Source of the DNA: Eonycteris spelaea
Lineage: Eukaryota; Chordata; Mammalia; Chiroptera; Pteropodidae
Assembly (NCBI GenBank): GCA_003508835.1
Contig: PUFA01000057.1
Coordinates: 9,498,501 to 9,562,500 of the forward strand
Direction of reading: 5' to 3'
Length of the DNA stretch: 64,000 nucleotides
Shown piece by piece: positions 43,446-55,184 of the stretch. The first letter of the stretch is position 1. Every line of letters begins with the position of its first letter. Made by a program: the position numbers and the translations under genes. A model generated the notes under the pieces. It did no database searches. It was not told the DNA's origin and was given only the letters and a program-made list of their open reading frames with translations.

Positions 43446-44737
43446 GCATTTTGAGCCACAGTTTTCTCTGCACAGGCTTATTCTTCAATATCCTTCCATT
43501 CACTCAGCCCTAAAAATTTGTTTTTGTAAATCTCTCATACTTTGATTTTGGGTTTCCTTACCATTTAACTTTTGCTTTTAAGAAATTGCTATATCTTTAT
43601 TCTTTCTCTATTACCTTAACAGAGTCTAAGGAGAAGAGGAAGTCAAATGCTTATACTCCACTCCTCTCTATAGTTTGCTCATTTTTGAAATTTCCACTTT
43701 GCATTAATTTTCCCGGAAAACAATTTGGTTTGCCTTTAAACTAATTTTCTTTAAATATGTGTTCATCAGGCGTGGGAGGGTGATGAAAGGCCCCTGCTGA
43801 TGGCAGTCTTGGCCATTCTGTCTCCCCAGGTAATTATGCTCTGGTCCCTAGCCACATATTCCAGCAAAGAAGATGAAAGCCTGCTCTTAACCAGGAATCT
43901 CTGCCCAAGTAGGAAGCTCATTGACTACTTATGGTTACTTAAGTCCCAAGTAGCTTATTAAAAAGAATTCCTTTTGGTCACACTTGATGAGACAAGCTCT
44001 GGTGAATGCCATTTTCTTCATGGGACTCTATTTCCAGTGACATTCTAACACCCTCATGTATGGCACCCAGGGGAACATCTTGTGTTATAGGTAACACCAG
44101 TGAGCACCTCCGTCCAGGTGGATTTCCCATGAAAAGTCCAGGGAGCCAATTTAGGTAGGTTCAGAAGCCCTCCTTCTTTGCCCAGAAGAGTAACTCTAAA
44201 ATCCACTAGTGCCTGGGACTAAAAGCTATTCTTGGCTGCCTTTCCTACCATTCAGGCACTCATTGTTTTCCATACCAACACTCAAGTCTCTTGGTCTGTG
44301 CCCGTTTCCAACAGCTCTGAGTGGTCACCAATTAAAACAAGAAACAAAAAGTTCCCTGAGCCAATGTGGTCTCCAGCTCTCTTCGCTTCCTGCTGCTATT
44401 TGTGTGCTTGTGTTTCCGCTTCTGATCACTCGCTCCCACCATTCTCTGTGTGTGTTCTCGACATCTTCATTATTCCTCATTAGCTTTGGTTTCCTCTCTC
44501 CTCTTTCCCCTTTTACATGTCTGTTATTTCCAACCCTTTAGCTACACAAAATGAGAGGTGCCCCCTTTCCTGTCCCCTCGGGAGTGTCTCCTCCCTCAGC
44601 ATCTCAGAACAGACCCGTCACCTGCGGGATCTCAGGCAATGGCACACAGCCACTTATTGCCACAATGGGAGCTCTCAGAGCTGGGCAGCAAGGCCTGGGC
44701 GAGGTGCCAACATGCCACAGAGAGGCAGCTCGGCCTC
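43446..44737. other. Unassigned, apparently single-copy sequence
   Basis: About 1.3 kb with no recognised repeat. Overlapping plus-strand frames at 44209-44541 (up to 110 codons) are pyrimidine-rich and show no domain. Confidence 0.4.
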
Positions 44738-44850
44738 ATAGGGGGAGTGTGAGCTTGGCAATCAGACCCTTGCAGCGATGCCCTGACTTGCTGTGGGATC
44801 TTGGAGCAAGTCACTTGACCTCTGCTTAATGCCTTGTCCCTAAGAGGAAG
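44738..44850 (+). mobile_element. MIR: MIR fragment, sense
   Basis: GCAATCAGACCCTTGCAGCG, CTTGCTGTGGGATCTTGGAG and CAAGTCACTTGACCTCTGCT keep the MIR 'tgtgtgaccttgggcaagt' block, then it breaks off. Confidence 0.75.
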
Positions 44851-44949
44851 TAAGGATGGCCTCCCTGAGGATGCTGAGGAATTGCCAATGAGGGCAGGAC
44901 ACCTCACGGCCCAGCCACATAGACCATGGCTGGATTTTTGGATGGGGGT

Positions 44950-45135
44950 GGGGACATGTGTACACACGTGCTCACACTCACACACAATAATGTGCATACT
45001 TACAGATTCACACACAAGCATACATGTACTCAGACAAACATAAATATGCACACACAGACATACACTCCCACATAAGCGTACACAAACTCACAGGCACAAA
45101 CATGTGCATACTCAGATACATAAAAATCCACAACA
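44950..45135. repeat. Degenerate CA-rich microsatellite, left part
   Basis: Interrupted CACA/CATA words on the plus strand (CACACTCACACACAATAATG, CAGATTCACACACAAGCATA). It opens a 139-codon antisense frame that is only the repeat read through. A second CA-rich part follows the L1 insertion at 45301. Confidence 0.85.
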
Positions 45136-45300
45136 AATACATTTACAAATTATTTATTTTTATTTTTATTATTTTTTATATTAAGGCATAGTTACATACA
45201 AATTTTTTAGTTTCATGTATACAACAGTTTGACAGTTATATCTTTGCTACAACGTGATCATCATGAAAGGCTTAGTACAAATTATACAGGGGAATACAAT
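45136..45300 (-). mobile_element. L1: Short L1 3' end, antisense, inside the CA-rich repeat
   Basis: T-rich tail TTATTTTTATTTTTATTATT, then GTATACAACAGTTTGACAGT and CGTGATCATCATGAAAGG, parallel to antisense L1 3' UTR text. About 165 bp, dropped into CA-rich sequence. Confidence 0.55.
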
Positions 45301-45415
45301 TTTATGTACACAGACAACACATTCAACACAATAACTATACACACATACTTACATAGTCACACATATATAAAACATATACACTCACACCATGCATGTTCAT
45401 CACACAGTTAATAAC
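45301..45415. repeat. Degenerate CA-rich microsatellite, right part
   Basis: ACAGACAACACATTCAACAC and CACACATATATAAAACATAT continue the CA-rich composition after the L1 piece. Confidence 0.7.
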
Positions 45416-45559
45416 AGAAATGTGTGTATATGAATGGGTGAAATACAAGCAAAAAAAAATTTCAACTTCTGCATAAAAGAGCACAAATAGCATCACAGTT
45501 GCATCCTGGGTTTAATCCACTCTTTTCCTCTCATTTGCAATCAACAATTAACACCTTCA

Positions 45560-45835
45560 TGTGTGCTGTCACTGAGTCAGCAGTTAGGGATATGGCTGCA
45601 AAAGCTGCAAATGTGGCCCCAGACCCTGAGGGACTTTAGTTTATTTAGGGAACACAATAAGCCAAGTGCTAAGTGTGACAATGAGTTAACATGCTCTGTT
45701 GGAGAGCTTATCAAATGGTTCAGCTCTGGTACTGAAGGTGGAATGGCACATCCTGCTGGGAGAGAAGGATCAAGGAAGGCTACATGGAGGAGGGGGCTCT
45801 TGGTTCGGTTGGTAGACCAGAATACCAGTCATTAG
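45560..45835 (-). mobile_element. L2: L2 LINE, antisense fragment
   Basis: GTGCTAAGTGTGACAATGAG, GGATCAAGGAAGGCTACATG and GAGGAGGGGGCTCTTGG match the antisense L2 order 'aagtgctatgaag ... gggaaggcctctctgaggagg'. Confidence 0.55.
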
Positions 45836-46094
45836 CTGGACTTGGTTTTGAAGCTACAGAAAACAGCTCAGACTCCAGAAATGCATGTGGAATGTGTGGC
45901 AAAGCGTGAATGGTCTCACCAATGCTTTCACCTTTGAAGACGTGGCCCTAGCTCTGGCCTCGCTATGTCAGAGCCATGGCATAGCATCAAAACTGGTGAG
46001 ATGGAGCTGGCCACTGCTCTTGGCACCTGTTTACACTTAGACCTGCTCAACAGTTTCAATTAACAACTCACACATGTTTTTCTTGTCACTGTTT
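45836..46094. other. Unassigned sequence
   Basis: Nothing recognised between the L2 fragment and the MLT1 LTR. Confidence 0.4.
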
Positions 46095-46665
46095 ATTGTG
46101 GTGGTAGACTGAATTTTCCCGAAATGGTTGCAACATTATTTCTGAGCCTCAAATGTTCTAAAATAACATTGAAACTAAAATAACATTGTATGTCAACTAC
46201 ACTTTAGTCAAGTGGTAAAGTTTCTTTTTCTCCCCTTGAATATGGGTAAGCCTTTGTTACTGCCTCGATGAGTGCAGAAGTGACGCCGTATGACCTTGGT
46301 GCTAGGCGACAGAGGGTGATAAGGTTTCTGCATGGCTCTCTGTTTCTTTGGGACCAGTGCTTTGGGATCTTGGTGCACACACGTAGGGAATCTAGCTACC
46401 CTGAAGCTGCTATGCCGGAGAGACCATGTGGAGAGAAGAGACCACACAGGGAAGTGAACAGAGCCAGCCCCAGCTATTTGCATCTCTCCAGCCTGGCTGC
46501 CAGCTGGGAGCAGGAGCTTTGATGACTCCAGTCCAGCCTTCAGCCTGCCCAGCTGATGCTGATTGGCGCAGAGATGTGCTTTTCTTGCTGAGCCACCCAG
46601 ACTGCACATTCATGAACCAAACAAAAGGTGTTGTGGGCTTAAGCCACTAATTTTTAAAAAAGCTA
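46095..46665 (+). mobile_element. MLT1: MLT1-type LTR (ERVL-MaLR)
   Basis: GTGGTAGACTGAATTTTCCC near the 5' side; GTGCAGAAGTGACGCCGTAT; CGGAGAGACCATGTGGAGAG; CCAGCTGATGCTGATTGGCG; and the 3' end TTGTGGGCTTAAGCCACTAA. The final part is lost where L1 begins. GC-rich body gives long frames on both strands (up to 133 codons) with no retroviral gene content. Confidence 0.8.
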
Positions 46666-47580
46666 TCATCAATTTATTGATTTATTTTTTTAAGACTTCA
46701 TAGTAAGAGCAATTTTAGGTTCATAGCAAAACTGAGCAACAGGCCCAGAGATTTCCCAATTACCCTTGCCCCTTCACATTCATAGCCTCCTTCACCATCA
46801 ACATCTCCCATCAGAATGGTATATTTGTTACAACTGATGGCCCTACATTGACTCATCATAATCACCCAAAGCCCAGAGTTTACGTTGAGGTTCACTCTTG
46901 GTGTTGCACATTCTGTGGCTTTGGACAAATGTATAATGACATGTATCCATCATTATAGTGTCATACAGAGTAGTTACACTGCCCTAAAAGTCCTCTTTGC
47001 TCTTTCTATTGTTTCTTTCCTCCTCCCAACTCCTGACAATCATTGATCTTTTTACCGTCTCTGTGGTTTTGTTTTTCCCAGCATGTCATATAATTGAAAG
47101 CACATAATATGTAGCATGTCTTTTTGTAGCTTGATAGTGCATTCGTTTTTAGTGTTGAGTAATAGTTCGTTGTCTGAATATAACAGTTTATTTATCCATT
47201 CACCTACTGCTTTCAAGTTTTGGCAATTATGAATAAAGCTGCTATAAACAACTGTGTGGAGGTTTTTGTGTGGATGTAAATCTTCAATCATTTGAATACC
47301 AAGGAGCACGATCTCTGGACCATATGGTAAGATTATGGTTAGTTTTGTAAGAAACCACCGAGCTGTTTTCCTGGGAGGCCGTGCCATTTTGTGTTCCTAC
47401 CAGCAATGGATGAGAGTTCCTGTTATGCCACATCTTTGCCAGCATTTGGTATTATCAGTGTTGCAGATTTCAGCCATTCTGATATGTGTGTAATGATATT
47501 TCATCATTGTTTTAATTTGCAATTCCCTAATGGTGCATGATGCGGATAATTTTTTCCTATGCTTATTTGCATCTGTTGAG
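46666..47580 (-). mobile_element. L1: L1M-type LINE-1 3' UTR, long, antisense
   Basis: AGCAATTTTAGGTTCATAGC, CTTCACCATCAACATCTCCC and CCTGACAATCATTGATCTTT then CAATTATGAATAAAGCTGCT, CCAGCATTTGGTATTATCAG and TTAATTTGCAATTCCCTAAT. Nearly 0.9 kb of continuous old L1 3' UTR. Confidence 0.9.
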
Positions 47581-48149
47581 GGAGGCACTAAGTGTTGAGG
47601 AGGTTTACTATTGAGCAATAGACAACAGGGGCATAAGTTCAAGAAAAAGTTCAGTCATCACTGCCTGTAGGGACTGAGAAAATCCTTGTCTGCTCTTGGA
47701 GGTCTTAGTCAAACAGGCAAAAGTCCTCATGTGTGGATTATTTCAAAATTGTACTCACTAGAGTAATTGAAAATTAAATTGAAAACACTAGAGAGTAAAA
47801 ACTCAAAGCATCACACCTCCTCTTTGCATGCATGTAGCATCCCACAAGCCATCCATACCGACAAAGAGGATGGCCATTTGCAGTGAGGCATACCTAGAAC
47901 CAGGAGCCTCCTGAATCATTCGTTCCATGATACACAAAATAACTAGTCCACAGGAGAAGTTAAGAGACAGAGAAACTATCCCGACTTAAAGATATATGTA
48001 TAAAAACATTTCTAATCCATCATGGATATTTTTGTAAGAGACAATAAAAATATATATATTACTAGAAAAATAAAATAAATAGGCATTCAAAATTCAAGCC
48101 CTAATTTGTTATTAGACTTTATAGACCTAATGTCACTCAGGTTTCCTGA
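47581..48149. other. Unassigned sequence
   Basis: No gene or repeat family recognised; AT-rich toward 48000-48120. Confidence 0.4.
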
Positions 48150-49515
48150 GTGGGTTTTTTTTTTTTTTTTAAATTCTGCATTTGAGAGATACCATGCAGT
48201 ATTTGTCTTTCTATGTCTGGCTTATTTCACTTAGCAACTTAGCATAATGCTGTCAAGGTCCATCTAAGTTGTTGCAAAGAGAGGATTTCCTTTTTTCTCA
48301 TGTCTGAGTAATATTTCGTTGTGTATACACACCACATCTGTTTCTTTGGATATATACCCAGAAATGGAATTGCTGGATCATATGATAGTTCTACTTTTAT
48401 TTATTTATTTATTTTGAGCAACCTCCATACTGCTTTCTATGGTGGCTGTAACAATTTGCATTCCCACCAACAGTACATGAGAGTTCTTTTTTTCCCTCCA
48501 CATCCTCACCAACACTTGTTATAGCTTGTCTTTCATGATAGTCATTCTAACGGGTGTGAGGTGATATCTCATGGTGGTTTTGATTTGCATTTCTGTGAGG
48601 ATAAGTGATCTGGTGTATCTGGTGGCCATTGTATGTCTTCTTTGGAAAATTATCCATTCAGTTCCCCTGCCCTTTTCTTAACTAGGTTGTTAGGTTTTTT
48701 TTGCTATTGAGTTGCATGAGTCTTTTATATATTTTGGATATTAACCCCTTATCAGATAAAGGATTTGTAAGTATTTTATTCCATTCTATAAGTTACCTTT
48801 TCATTTTGTTGATTGTTTCTTTTGCTGTGCAGAAGTTTTAAATTTAATGTAGTTTTACTTACTTATATTTTTCCTTTTGTTGCTTGTGTTTTTGCTGTCA
48901 TATCAAAGAACTGCTGCTGAGATCAATGCCAAGGAGATTTTTCTGTACACTTTCTTGTAGGAGTTTTACTATTTCAGGTCTTAAATTTAAGTCTTAAATC
49001 CATTTCAAGTTTTCCGTGTGTGTATGTGTGTGTGAGTGTGGGGAGGGGGTGTGAAATAGGCATCCGATTTCATTGTTTTGCATGTGGGTGTCCAGTTTTC
49101 CCAATGCCATTTATTAATGAGACTACCCTTTGTAGTACACTTTGAATCCAGGAAGTATGATGCTTCTGGCTTTGTTTTTCTTTTTCAAGATTGCTTTAGC
49201 TATTTGGTTTCTTTTGTGGCTCTATACAAATTTTAGGATTTTTTTTTTCTATCTCTGTCAAGAATGCCATTGGAATTTTTTTTATAGGAATTGTATTTAA
49301 TTCATAGATGGCTTTGGATAATATAGACATTTTAGCAATATTAATTTTTCTAATCCACAAACAGGTGGTATCTTTCCATTTGCTTGTGTCTTCTTCAATT
49401 TCTTTCATCAAAGTCTTGTAGTTTTCGGTGTATAGATATTTCATCTTGTTTCTCCTAAATTTCACTGATTTTGATACCATCATGAATGAGATTGTTTTCT
49501 TTATTTCTTTTTCAG
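48150..49515 (-). mobile_element. L1: LINE-1 (L1MA-like), 3' UTR into ORF2, antisense
   Basis: Begins at a T run (48156-48170), then CATGCAGTATTTGTCTTTCT, TATATACCCAGAAATGGAAT, CCTCCATACTGCTTTCTATG and ATTAACCCCTTATCAGATAA, reaching ORF2 coding text by about 49180-49490. About 1.37 kb continuous. Confidence 0.9.
49190..49486 (-). pseudogene. L1 ORF2 C-terminal remnant with a 95-codon open stretch
   Basis: Minus-strand reading includes ENYKTLMKEIEEDTSKWKD and INIAKMSILSKAIYELNTI, the region just after the L1 reverse transcriptase core. It stays open for 95 codons, then stops. The rest of ORF2 upstream is missing, so this is an inactive fragment. Confidence 0.85.
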
Positions 49516-49864
49516 ATGTTGTGTTGTTAGTATACAGAAATGCAACAGTTTTCTGAATGTAGATTTTACATCTTTACAGTTTTTTAAAGGAGAAAATATT
49601 ATTCATGTCTTATTTACATAGTTATAAAATAGTGTCAGAAATATGGGCATGCTGATGAGTGTGGATATCACTCATAACTTCTGCCTGTCAGAATAAATGC
49701 AGAATAAAGATGGGGGTGGGGAGGTTTGGGAGGAGACAAGACCACTACAGGGCCAGAGACATGACTTGCCCCGCACTGGGTATGTGGCCTTGCTCTACAA
49801 CCAGCCCAGCTCTCAGTATATATCTGGACCTGCCAGCAGCCAGGAAGCAGGAAGTTGAGAGAGT
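49516..49864. other. Unassigned sequence
   Basis: No repeat family or gene recognised. Confidence 0.4.
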
Positions 49865-50075
49865 CAACCACAAAGTGAAGCTAACCCTGGCTTCATATCC
49901 TTTGGACACCCACTACGTGGCCCTAGAGAAATTATTCAACCTCTGAGTTCTTTAGCTTCCTCAACTGTAAAATGGGCATAATAATTTAGTGTTGTGAGGA
50001 TTAAATTAATTAATATGACAAAACCTTTATAATGGAGCTTGGCACAGAAATATCTCCACCTAAATATTACCTATT
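49865..50075 (+). mobile_element. MIR: MIR, sense
   Basis: CTAACCCTGGCTTCATATCC, AGTTCTTTAGCTTCCTCAAC and TGTAAAATGGGCATAATAAT, then TTGTGAGGATTAAATTAAT and GAGCTTGGCACAGAAATA. Confidence 0.9.
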
Positions 50076-50189
50076 ACTATTAATATTCAAAAGATTTTAA
50101 AAAATATTTTCCAGGGACTGAGTTGCTTAGCTGCCATTGAAAATCGAGCCAGTATTTGTGGTCTCTAATGACTGGGTTCTCAGTGCCCC

Positions 50190-50375
50190 AAAGCCCCTTC
50201 CTTTATTTCAGATCCCTGATAAACAAAATTGTGGAAAGGTATGAAGGAGCAACGAGTGGGACAATTCTTCTACAGATGGAGAAACTGAGGCACAGAGAAG
50301 CGAGTCATGGGGCGGGTACCGCCAGGCAGTGGGCAGCAGGGCTGGCCTCAGACCTCCCACCTCCTGATGCCTCTT
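50190..50375 (-). mobile_element. MIR: MIR fragment, antisense
   Basis: CTACAGATGGAGAAACTGAG and GCACAGAGAAGCGAGTCATG give the antisense MIR core; it lies tail to tail with the preceding sense MIR. Confidence 0.7.
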
Positions 50376-52109
50376 GACACCACACACACTTCTCATGGAA
50401 AAAAAAGAGAAGCTGGCATTGGCTTATAGAACAACAGCAACTTATCTGAAGACTGACTTATTCCACTTGGGAAACGGGCAAAATACGCCTGCGGTTCCAG
50501 CTCACTTTCTGTTCTGTGGAGTCCTCAATTACAGCCCAGGAGTGGTATAGACAGGCTGGTCCCTGCTGGTGTCAGCTCTGGAGCTGCCACTATGGGAAGC
50601 CCTTTAAGCCAAATAGACAGGTTTCTGCATGCTAGCACACATGCCCCCTATGACAGAGCCGACGCGCCTGGTTAGTTCCCAGAGCAGGAGTCTCCAGGAT
50701 TGAGATGTGCTTATTACAGACAAGCAGCTGCCCTCTCCTTGGATGGGAATACCCCCTCTTCTTCAATATTGACCTGCAAGAAAAAAAAAATCCATCTTAA
50801 TACTTTTTCAGTGGATAATGAAGCAGTTTATTCAATATTATTTGGATAATAAGCCTCCACATGAACGGGATTCGAATGTCAGTTGTCTTTGGGGAAAAAA
50901 GATTTATTGGTTGGTAAATATTGAGAAAGAAAAGCTGATAAAGCACAGCTTCAGCTGCAGCTTCTGCCTGGAGCAGAAGAACAGGCCTGTGTTGTATTTT
51001 GGGGCCCTGGGAAGGCAGAAAATTGTGAATGTCTTTCTTTGTTGGTGGGTGTAAAAGTGGAGACCGCTACAAATAATTTCTTATTTCTATTCGCATAGAT
51101 TTTAAATTATGTAGCTTCTCTACCTTGTTAAGTATTAAAGCGTTCTTGTTTAAGGAAAAGGCACTTAAATAATGAAGCTTATGTATCTTGTTTTCAGACA
51201 TCAATATCTGGCTTTGAGTGGCACAAAGGGATAAAGGAATGTGGCTTCAGAGCTCGCGGGACGCTTGGCAATTCTAATTCGACTGTAGACTGCAAATGGA
51301 CACAAAACTATTGCAACTTTTGTTGAAAGGAAGACTGAATAAGCACGTGGTGTTGAGAAATTGTATTTTCTTTTTCTGTCTCTGAATATTTAATCCTACT
51401 GTTTTCGTCTTTAGTGAAAGTCTCTTTAGTAAAAAATCTTTTTCCTGGAATTGCTTGGGGCAACACAGAAACTGGATGTAGAAACACCGGTGTCTGGGAT
51501 GTAAGCTCCTGCAGCCTGATGCAGAGAAAGACTGCCATCTTGTGGTCAGCTTGGTATTCTGCACCTCAGTGCAGAGTTCAGGCTCCAAAGCCAGGACTTC
51601 GGAAATGCTGCAAGCTGAATTTCTGCAGGATAGTTGGGATATTTTAGAAATTACCCAGAAAATAGATGGATGCCTTCCAAAATAGATTTCAGTACTGATT
51701 CTTCTGTACTTATATTGTCATTCCCCGAGTAACACAGTGCAGACACACAATACCTTCTGGCGAAAATGAGGGAGAAATGTGGGGAAAACAATCCCATGGT
51801 GAAAAGAAAAAAAAAAATCACACACCTGCTAAATACTTCTTGTGTGTCTGACAGAGAGCTGGTGAAGAATGAATGCCCAGGTTGAGCAAAGGAGACAGTA
51901 ACTGTGTCAAAGGTCATCAAATGTCAGTATATGTGGTCAGGCGTGGGGGTGGGGAATGGCCTGTTCTTTCTAATCTAGCAGGACATCTGTCCAGACTCTC
52001 AGATAAAGCCAGGTCTGAGGAGGCAAGGTCCATGAATCTGTGATTTGTTTATCTTTCCAAAATTAAAAAACCTGATTGTAAAAATGTTGCACATGTGTTA
52101 TTAAAAAAA
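50376..52109. other. Unassigned, apparently single-copy sequence
   Basis: The longest stretch (1.7 kb) in the second half without a recognised repeat. It contains a CTCF-like motif at 51532-51547. A 78-codon plus-strand frame at 50818-51054 and a 104-codon minus frame at 51274-51588 have no visible domain. Confidence 0.4.
51532..51547 (-). promoter_or_regulatory. CTCF-like motif
   Basis: The minus strand reads GACCACAAGATGGCAG, which fits the CTCF core pattern CCACNAGRTGGCAG. It lies in apparently single-copy sequence. Confidence 0.5.
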
Positions 52110-52384
52110 AAAAAGCAAACACTATAGAAGTGTACAAAGAAGGAAATAAAAAAATGAAGCATTGACCTTAGTTACTCACTGCTAACAATTTGGTGTCTGA
52201 CCTTGAAAACATCTTGCTGTGAATATATCCAAATGGAAATGAAACATGACTTTGTACATAACTGAAATTTGACCTTGCATTCTATTCGATAATCTGCTTT
52301 TCATTCAACACTATGTCATAAGCTTCTTTCCAGGTCAATAAAAATTGGTCTGCATCACTACTTTTTATCAATTACTTAATAACC
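52110..52384 (-). mobile_element. L1: L1M-type 3' region, antisense, first half
   Basis: TTACTCACTGCTAACAATTT, CTTTTCATTCAACACTATGT and ATAAGCTTCTTTCCAGGTCA are antisense old-L1 3' UTR phrases; the element continues after the nested MIR. Confidence 0.6.
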
Positions 52385-52590
52385 AAAATATATAATATTG
52401 ATTTGGTACCTGCTATGTGCCAGGCACTGTGCTAAATGCTTTACATATGTGATCTTATGTTATTTCACAACAACTCAACAAGGCAGGATTTTTTTTATTA
52501 TGGCCATTTCACAGATGAGGAGACTGAGGTACAAGAAAGTTAAACAAAAGTGCAGAGATGTGTAACTTCAGAGACCATACTCTAGACTAG
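52385..52590 (-). mobile_element. MIR: MIR, antisense, between two L1M halves
   Basis: GGTACCTGCTATGTGCCAGG, CACTGTGCTAAATGCTTTAC, then ATGGCCATTTCACAGATGAG and GAGACTGAGGTACAAG. Well preserved at its 5' side as read here. Confidence 0.9.
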
Positions 52591-52875
52591 TAGATTAGAA
52601 TTGCTCCATAATTTTGTTTACCAGTGATGTACATCAAGTTGTTTTCAGTTTTTCTGATGTAAAAAATAAGGCTTTAATGACTCTTTAGGCATATTAGTGA
52701 GTTCTCTCATTAAGTTAACCTAAAAGTGAGGTGTCTTGTCAAAGTGTTGCTCAGTTTATGCTTTGCTACATGTCTGATTCCCATCCAGACAGGATGTACC
52801 AACTCATACTTTCATCAGCTGTATATGAGAATTTCTAGTGCCCCAAGTCCTTGCCAATACTAGTCCATACTTATC
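52591..52875 (-). mobile_element. L1: L1M-type 3' region, antisense, second half
   Basis: CATCAAGTTGTTTTCAGTTT, TCAGCTGTATATGAGAATTT and CCCCAAGTCCTTGCCAATAC continue the antisense LINE order from the first half. Confidence 0.6.
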
Positions 52876-52899
52876 ATCAAAAACTTTTTTCTTTCTTTC

Positions 52900-53870
52900 T
52901 GCTTTTTATTTTTAAAAAGTCTTCAAAAATTATAAGAATCAGTATAATGAGCCTTTGTAAATGCTTAACTTATTATAGATTCATCAATTGTTAATATTGG
53001 GACATATTTGCTTTCTTTCTCACTCTGTATTCATTTTTATCAGCTCTTAGAGTAAGTTGTAGATATCATGACACTGGACCCCTAATACTTGAGCATGTAT
53101 CCCTTAAGAACAAAGACATAAAAATTCTATGATCATCACTCTTGGGAAATTTTACACAGATAAGGTGCAATTTTCTAATGTATAATCCATATCTGGATTT
53201 TTCTGATCCCTTCCTCAAGACTCAATTTAGCATAACTATTGCTGGCAGGCATATCACCCAGATGACATTGCTTCTTGAAGTGCATCATATCAGGAAGAAC
53301 ATGATGTCAATTTGTTCCATTATTGGTGATGTTAACTTTTTGGTCACTTGGTTAAAGAAGTTTCCATTGGAAAAGTGCCCTGGTCTTTTGTTATTAATAA
53401 GTGACTGATTGAGTGATATGTCGAGATTGAATATTCTGTTTTTCAACATTCTTTCATCCAGTGATTTTAAAATCTATTGATGATCCTTGCCTGAATCAAT
53501 AATTGCTTTGCTGGCTGTAAAGTAATGAGTTTCATTTTCTGTTACAGTAGTTTGTTCTACTATTTTTAAAAGTGGTGGTCACTGTTTCATAAAGAAGAAA
53601 TTTTCTTCTATCCTTCAACTTTTCCAGTGTCATTAGGGACTCATGGATTCTTTTTGTATTGAGTGTGTTTCTGTAATTATCCACTTTGGTACCCAGATAA
53701 TCCCAGATTTGCTCAATGGCAGCCATTTCAGGCTGCGCCCCCTGCTCTCTGAGCATGTCCCTGCTCTGTGGCACTACCTTGTTCTTTCCTTGCCTCTGGT
53801 CTGGAATCAGCCATTTCTCTAGAACCCACCCATCTTTGGTTGTTTATTCAATATCTCTTACTATTATTAT
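52900..53870 (-). mobile_element. L1: L1M5/L1MC-type LINE 3' region, antisense
   Basis: GAGTAAGTTGTAGATATCAT, ATCTATTGATGATCCTTGCC and CTGAATCAATAATTGCTTTG, then CCCAGATAATCCCAGATTTG and GCTCAATGGCAGCCATTTCA follow the antisense order of an old L1M 3' UTR. Confidence 0.7.
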
Positions 53871-53895
53871 TTTAAAAATTTATTGCAGTGCCATT

Positions 53896-53934
53896 GTCTT
53901 TCTTTCTTTTTTCTTTCTTTCTTTCTTTCTTTCT

Positions 53935-53975
<41 letters not shown>

Positions 53976-53981
53976 TTTTTT
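53896..53981. repeat. (TTTC)n microsatellite
   Basis: About 85 bases of TTTC units with three single-base interruptions. Polypurine on the minus strand; frames through it on both strands are artefacts. Confidence 0.97.
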
Positions 53982-53984
53982 TGG

Positions 53985-54660
53985 TGTGCAGGTCTAGGGC
54001 TTTCAGCACATGTACAGACTGTGAAATGGCTACTTCAGTTAAGATACAGGACAGCTCCATCATCCCAAAGGTGCCTCTTTGTAGTCAAACACGCCCCACA
54101 TCCCTGATGACCACTGATCTTTTCTCCGTTTTTATAACTTTATCTTTTCTAGAATGTTACATAAATGGAATCATACAGAATACAGCCTTTGAGTCTGACT
54201 TCTTTCCCTCAGCACCGATGCCTTTGTGATTCATCCATCTTGCGCAGGCATCATAGTTCATTCCTCGTTAGTGCTGACTGGTGAGTACTCCATTATGGAG
54301 ACGTAGCAGTTTGATTATGTGTTCACCCAAATAATAAAAAATGAAGGACATTTGGGGTTGTTCTCAGTTTTTGTTGATTATGAATAGAGCTTACATTGAC
54401 ATTTCTTATGTAGGTTTGTATGTGTTACAGCATAAGTTTTCATTTCTCTTGGGTAGGCATCTAGAAATGGAATTGCTAAATCATATAGTAAGTTTACTTT
54501 TAACTTAAAAAAACTGATAAATATTTTTCCAGAGAGGTTGTGTTATTTTGCATTTCTACGACCAACATATGAGAGTTCCAATTGCTCTATGTCCTTGCCA
54601 GCACTTGGTGTACTAGTTTGTCTTTTAGCCATTCTAATACGTGTAGAATACCACCCATTT
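53985..54660 (-). mobile_element. L1: L1M-type 3' region, antisense
   Basis: TTTCTAGAATGTTACATAAA, TGGAATCATACAGAATACAG, GGAATTGCTAAATCATATAG and ACCAACATATGAGAGTTCCA, then TTGCCAGCACTTGGTGTAC. The (TTTC)n tract separates it from the preceding L1M5-type piece. Confidence 0.85.
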
Positions 54661-55184
54661 TTTGATCTTTGTCAATGTTATACATGAATCAAAAAACTCA
54701 ATCTCAATATATGTTGGTCTTTAATAATACTACCAATTCTTACCAATCTCATAGATAAAAAACACATTTTATAGTATTTAAAATTTTGCTTTTTTTTTTT
54801 TTGTTACAAAGGAAGTTGAAAGGGCTCAATTTTTAAACTGGGAGAGAAGAAGATTGACAAGTGTGTTCTTCCTAAAGTTGTCTTATCTTTGGTTGTCTTG
54901 TCCTGTATCTGGGATCACTGGGGAAACTTATGACCCTTCCCCCAACTCTGAGGATTTTCATCAAGGTCACAGGTGGGAAAAAATGGCCAGCCCATTCTCT
55001 TTCTCTCTTCTGGTTAAAGGAAGGAGAAACAGAGGTAAATGAAAGGGCAAAACCAATTAGGCTATAAGAGATCAGAGTATGGTTTCATGTTTTTACATAG
55101 TCCTTAAAGCTTGCACTAGAAATGATCACACTCAATTCAGTTTGTTTAAGCTCAGAAAAACACCAATTGCATTGTCAGGGTACC
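54661..55184. other. Unassigned sequence
   Basis: Nothing recognised; a 12-T run lies at about 54791-54802. Confidence 0.4.

Noticed and set aside
44632..45051. 139-codon minus-strand frame starting with Cys-Val-His-rich sequence
   Set aside because: Its N-terminal part is the CA-rich microsatellite and the rest overlaps the MIR fragment; not a gene.
46208..46609. 133-codon minus-strand frame and overlapping plus-strand frames
   Set aside because: All lie in the GC-rich body of an MLT1 LTR with no retroviral gene content.
53883..54063. Phe/Ser-rich and Lys/Glu-rich repeat proteins on opposite strands
   Set aside because: Translations of the (TTTC)n tract.
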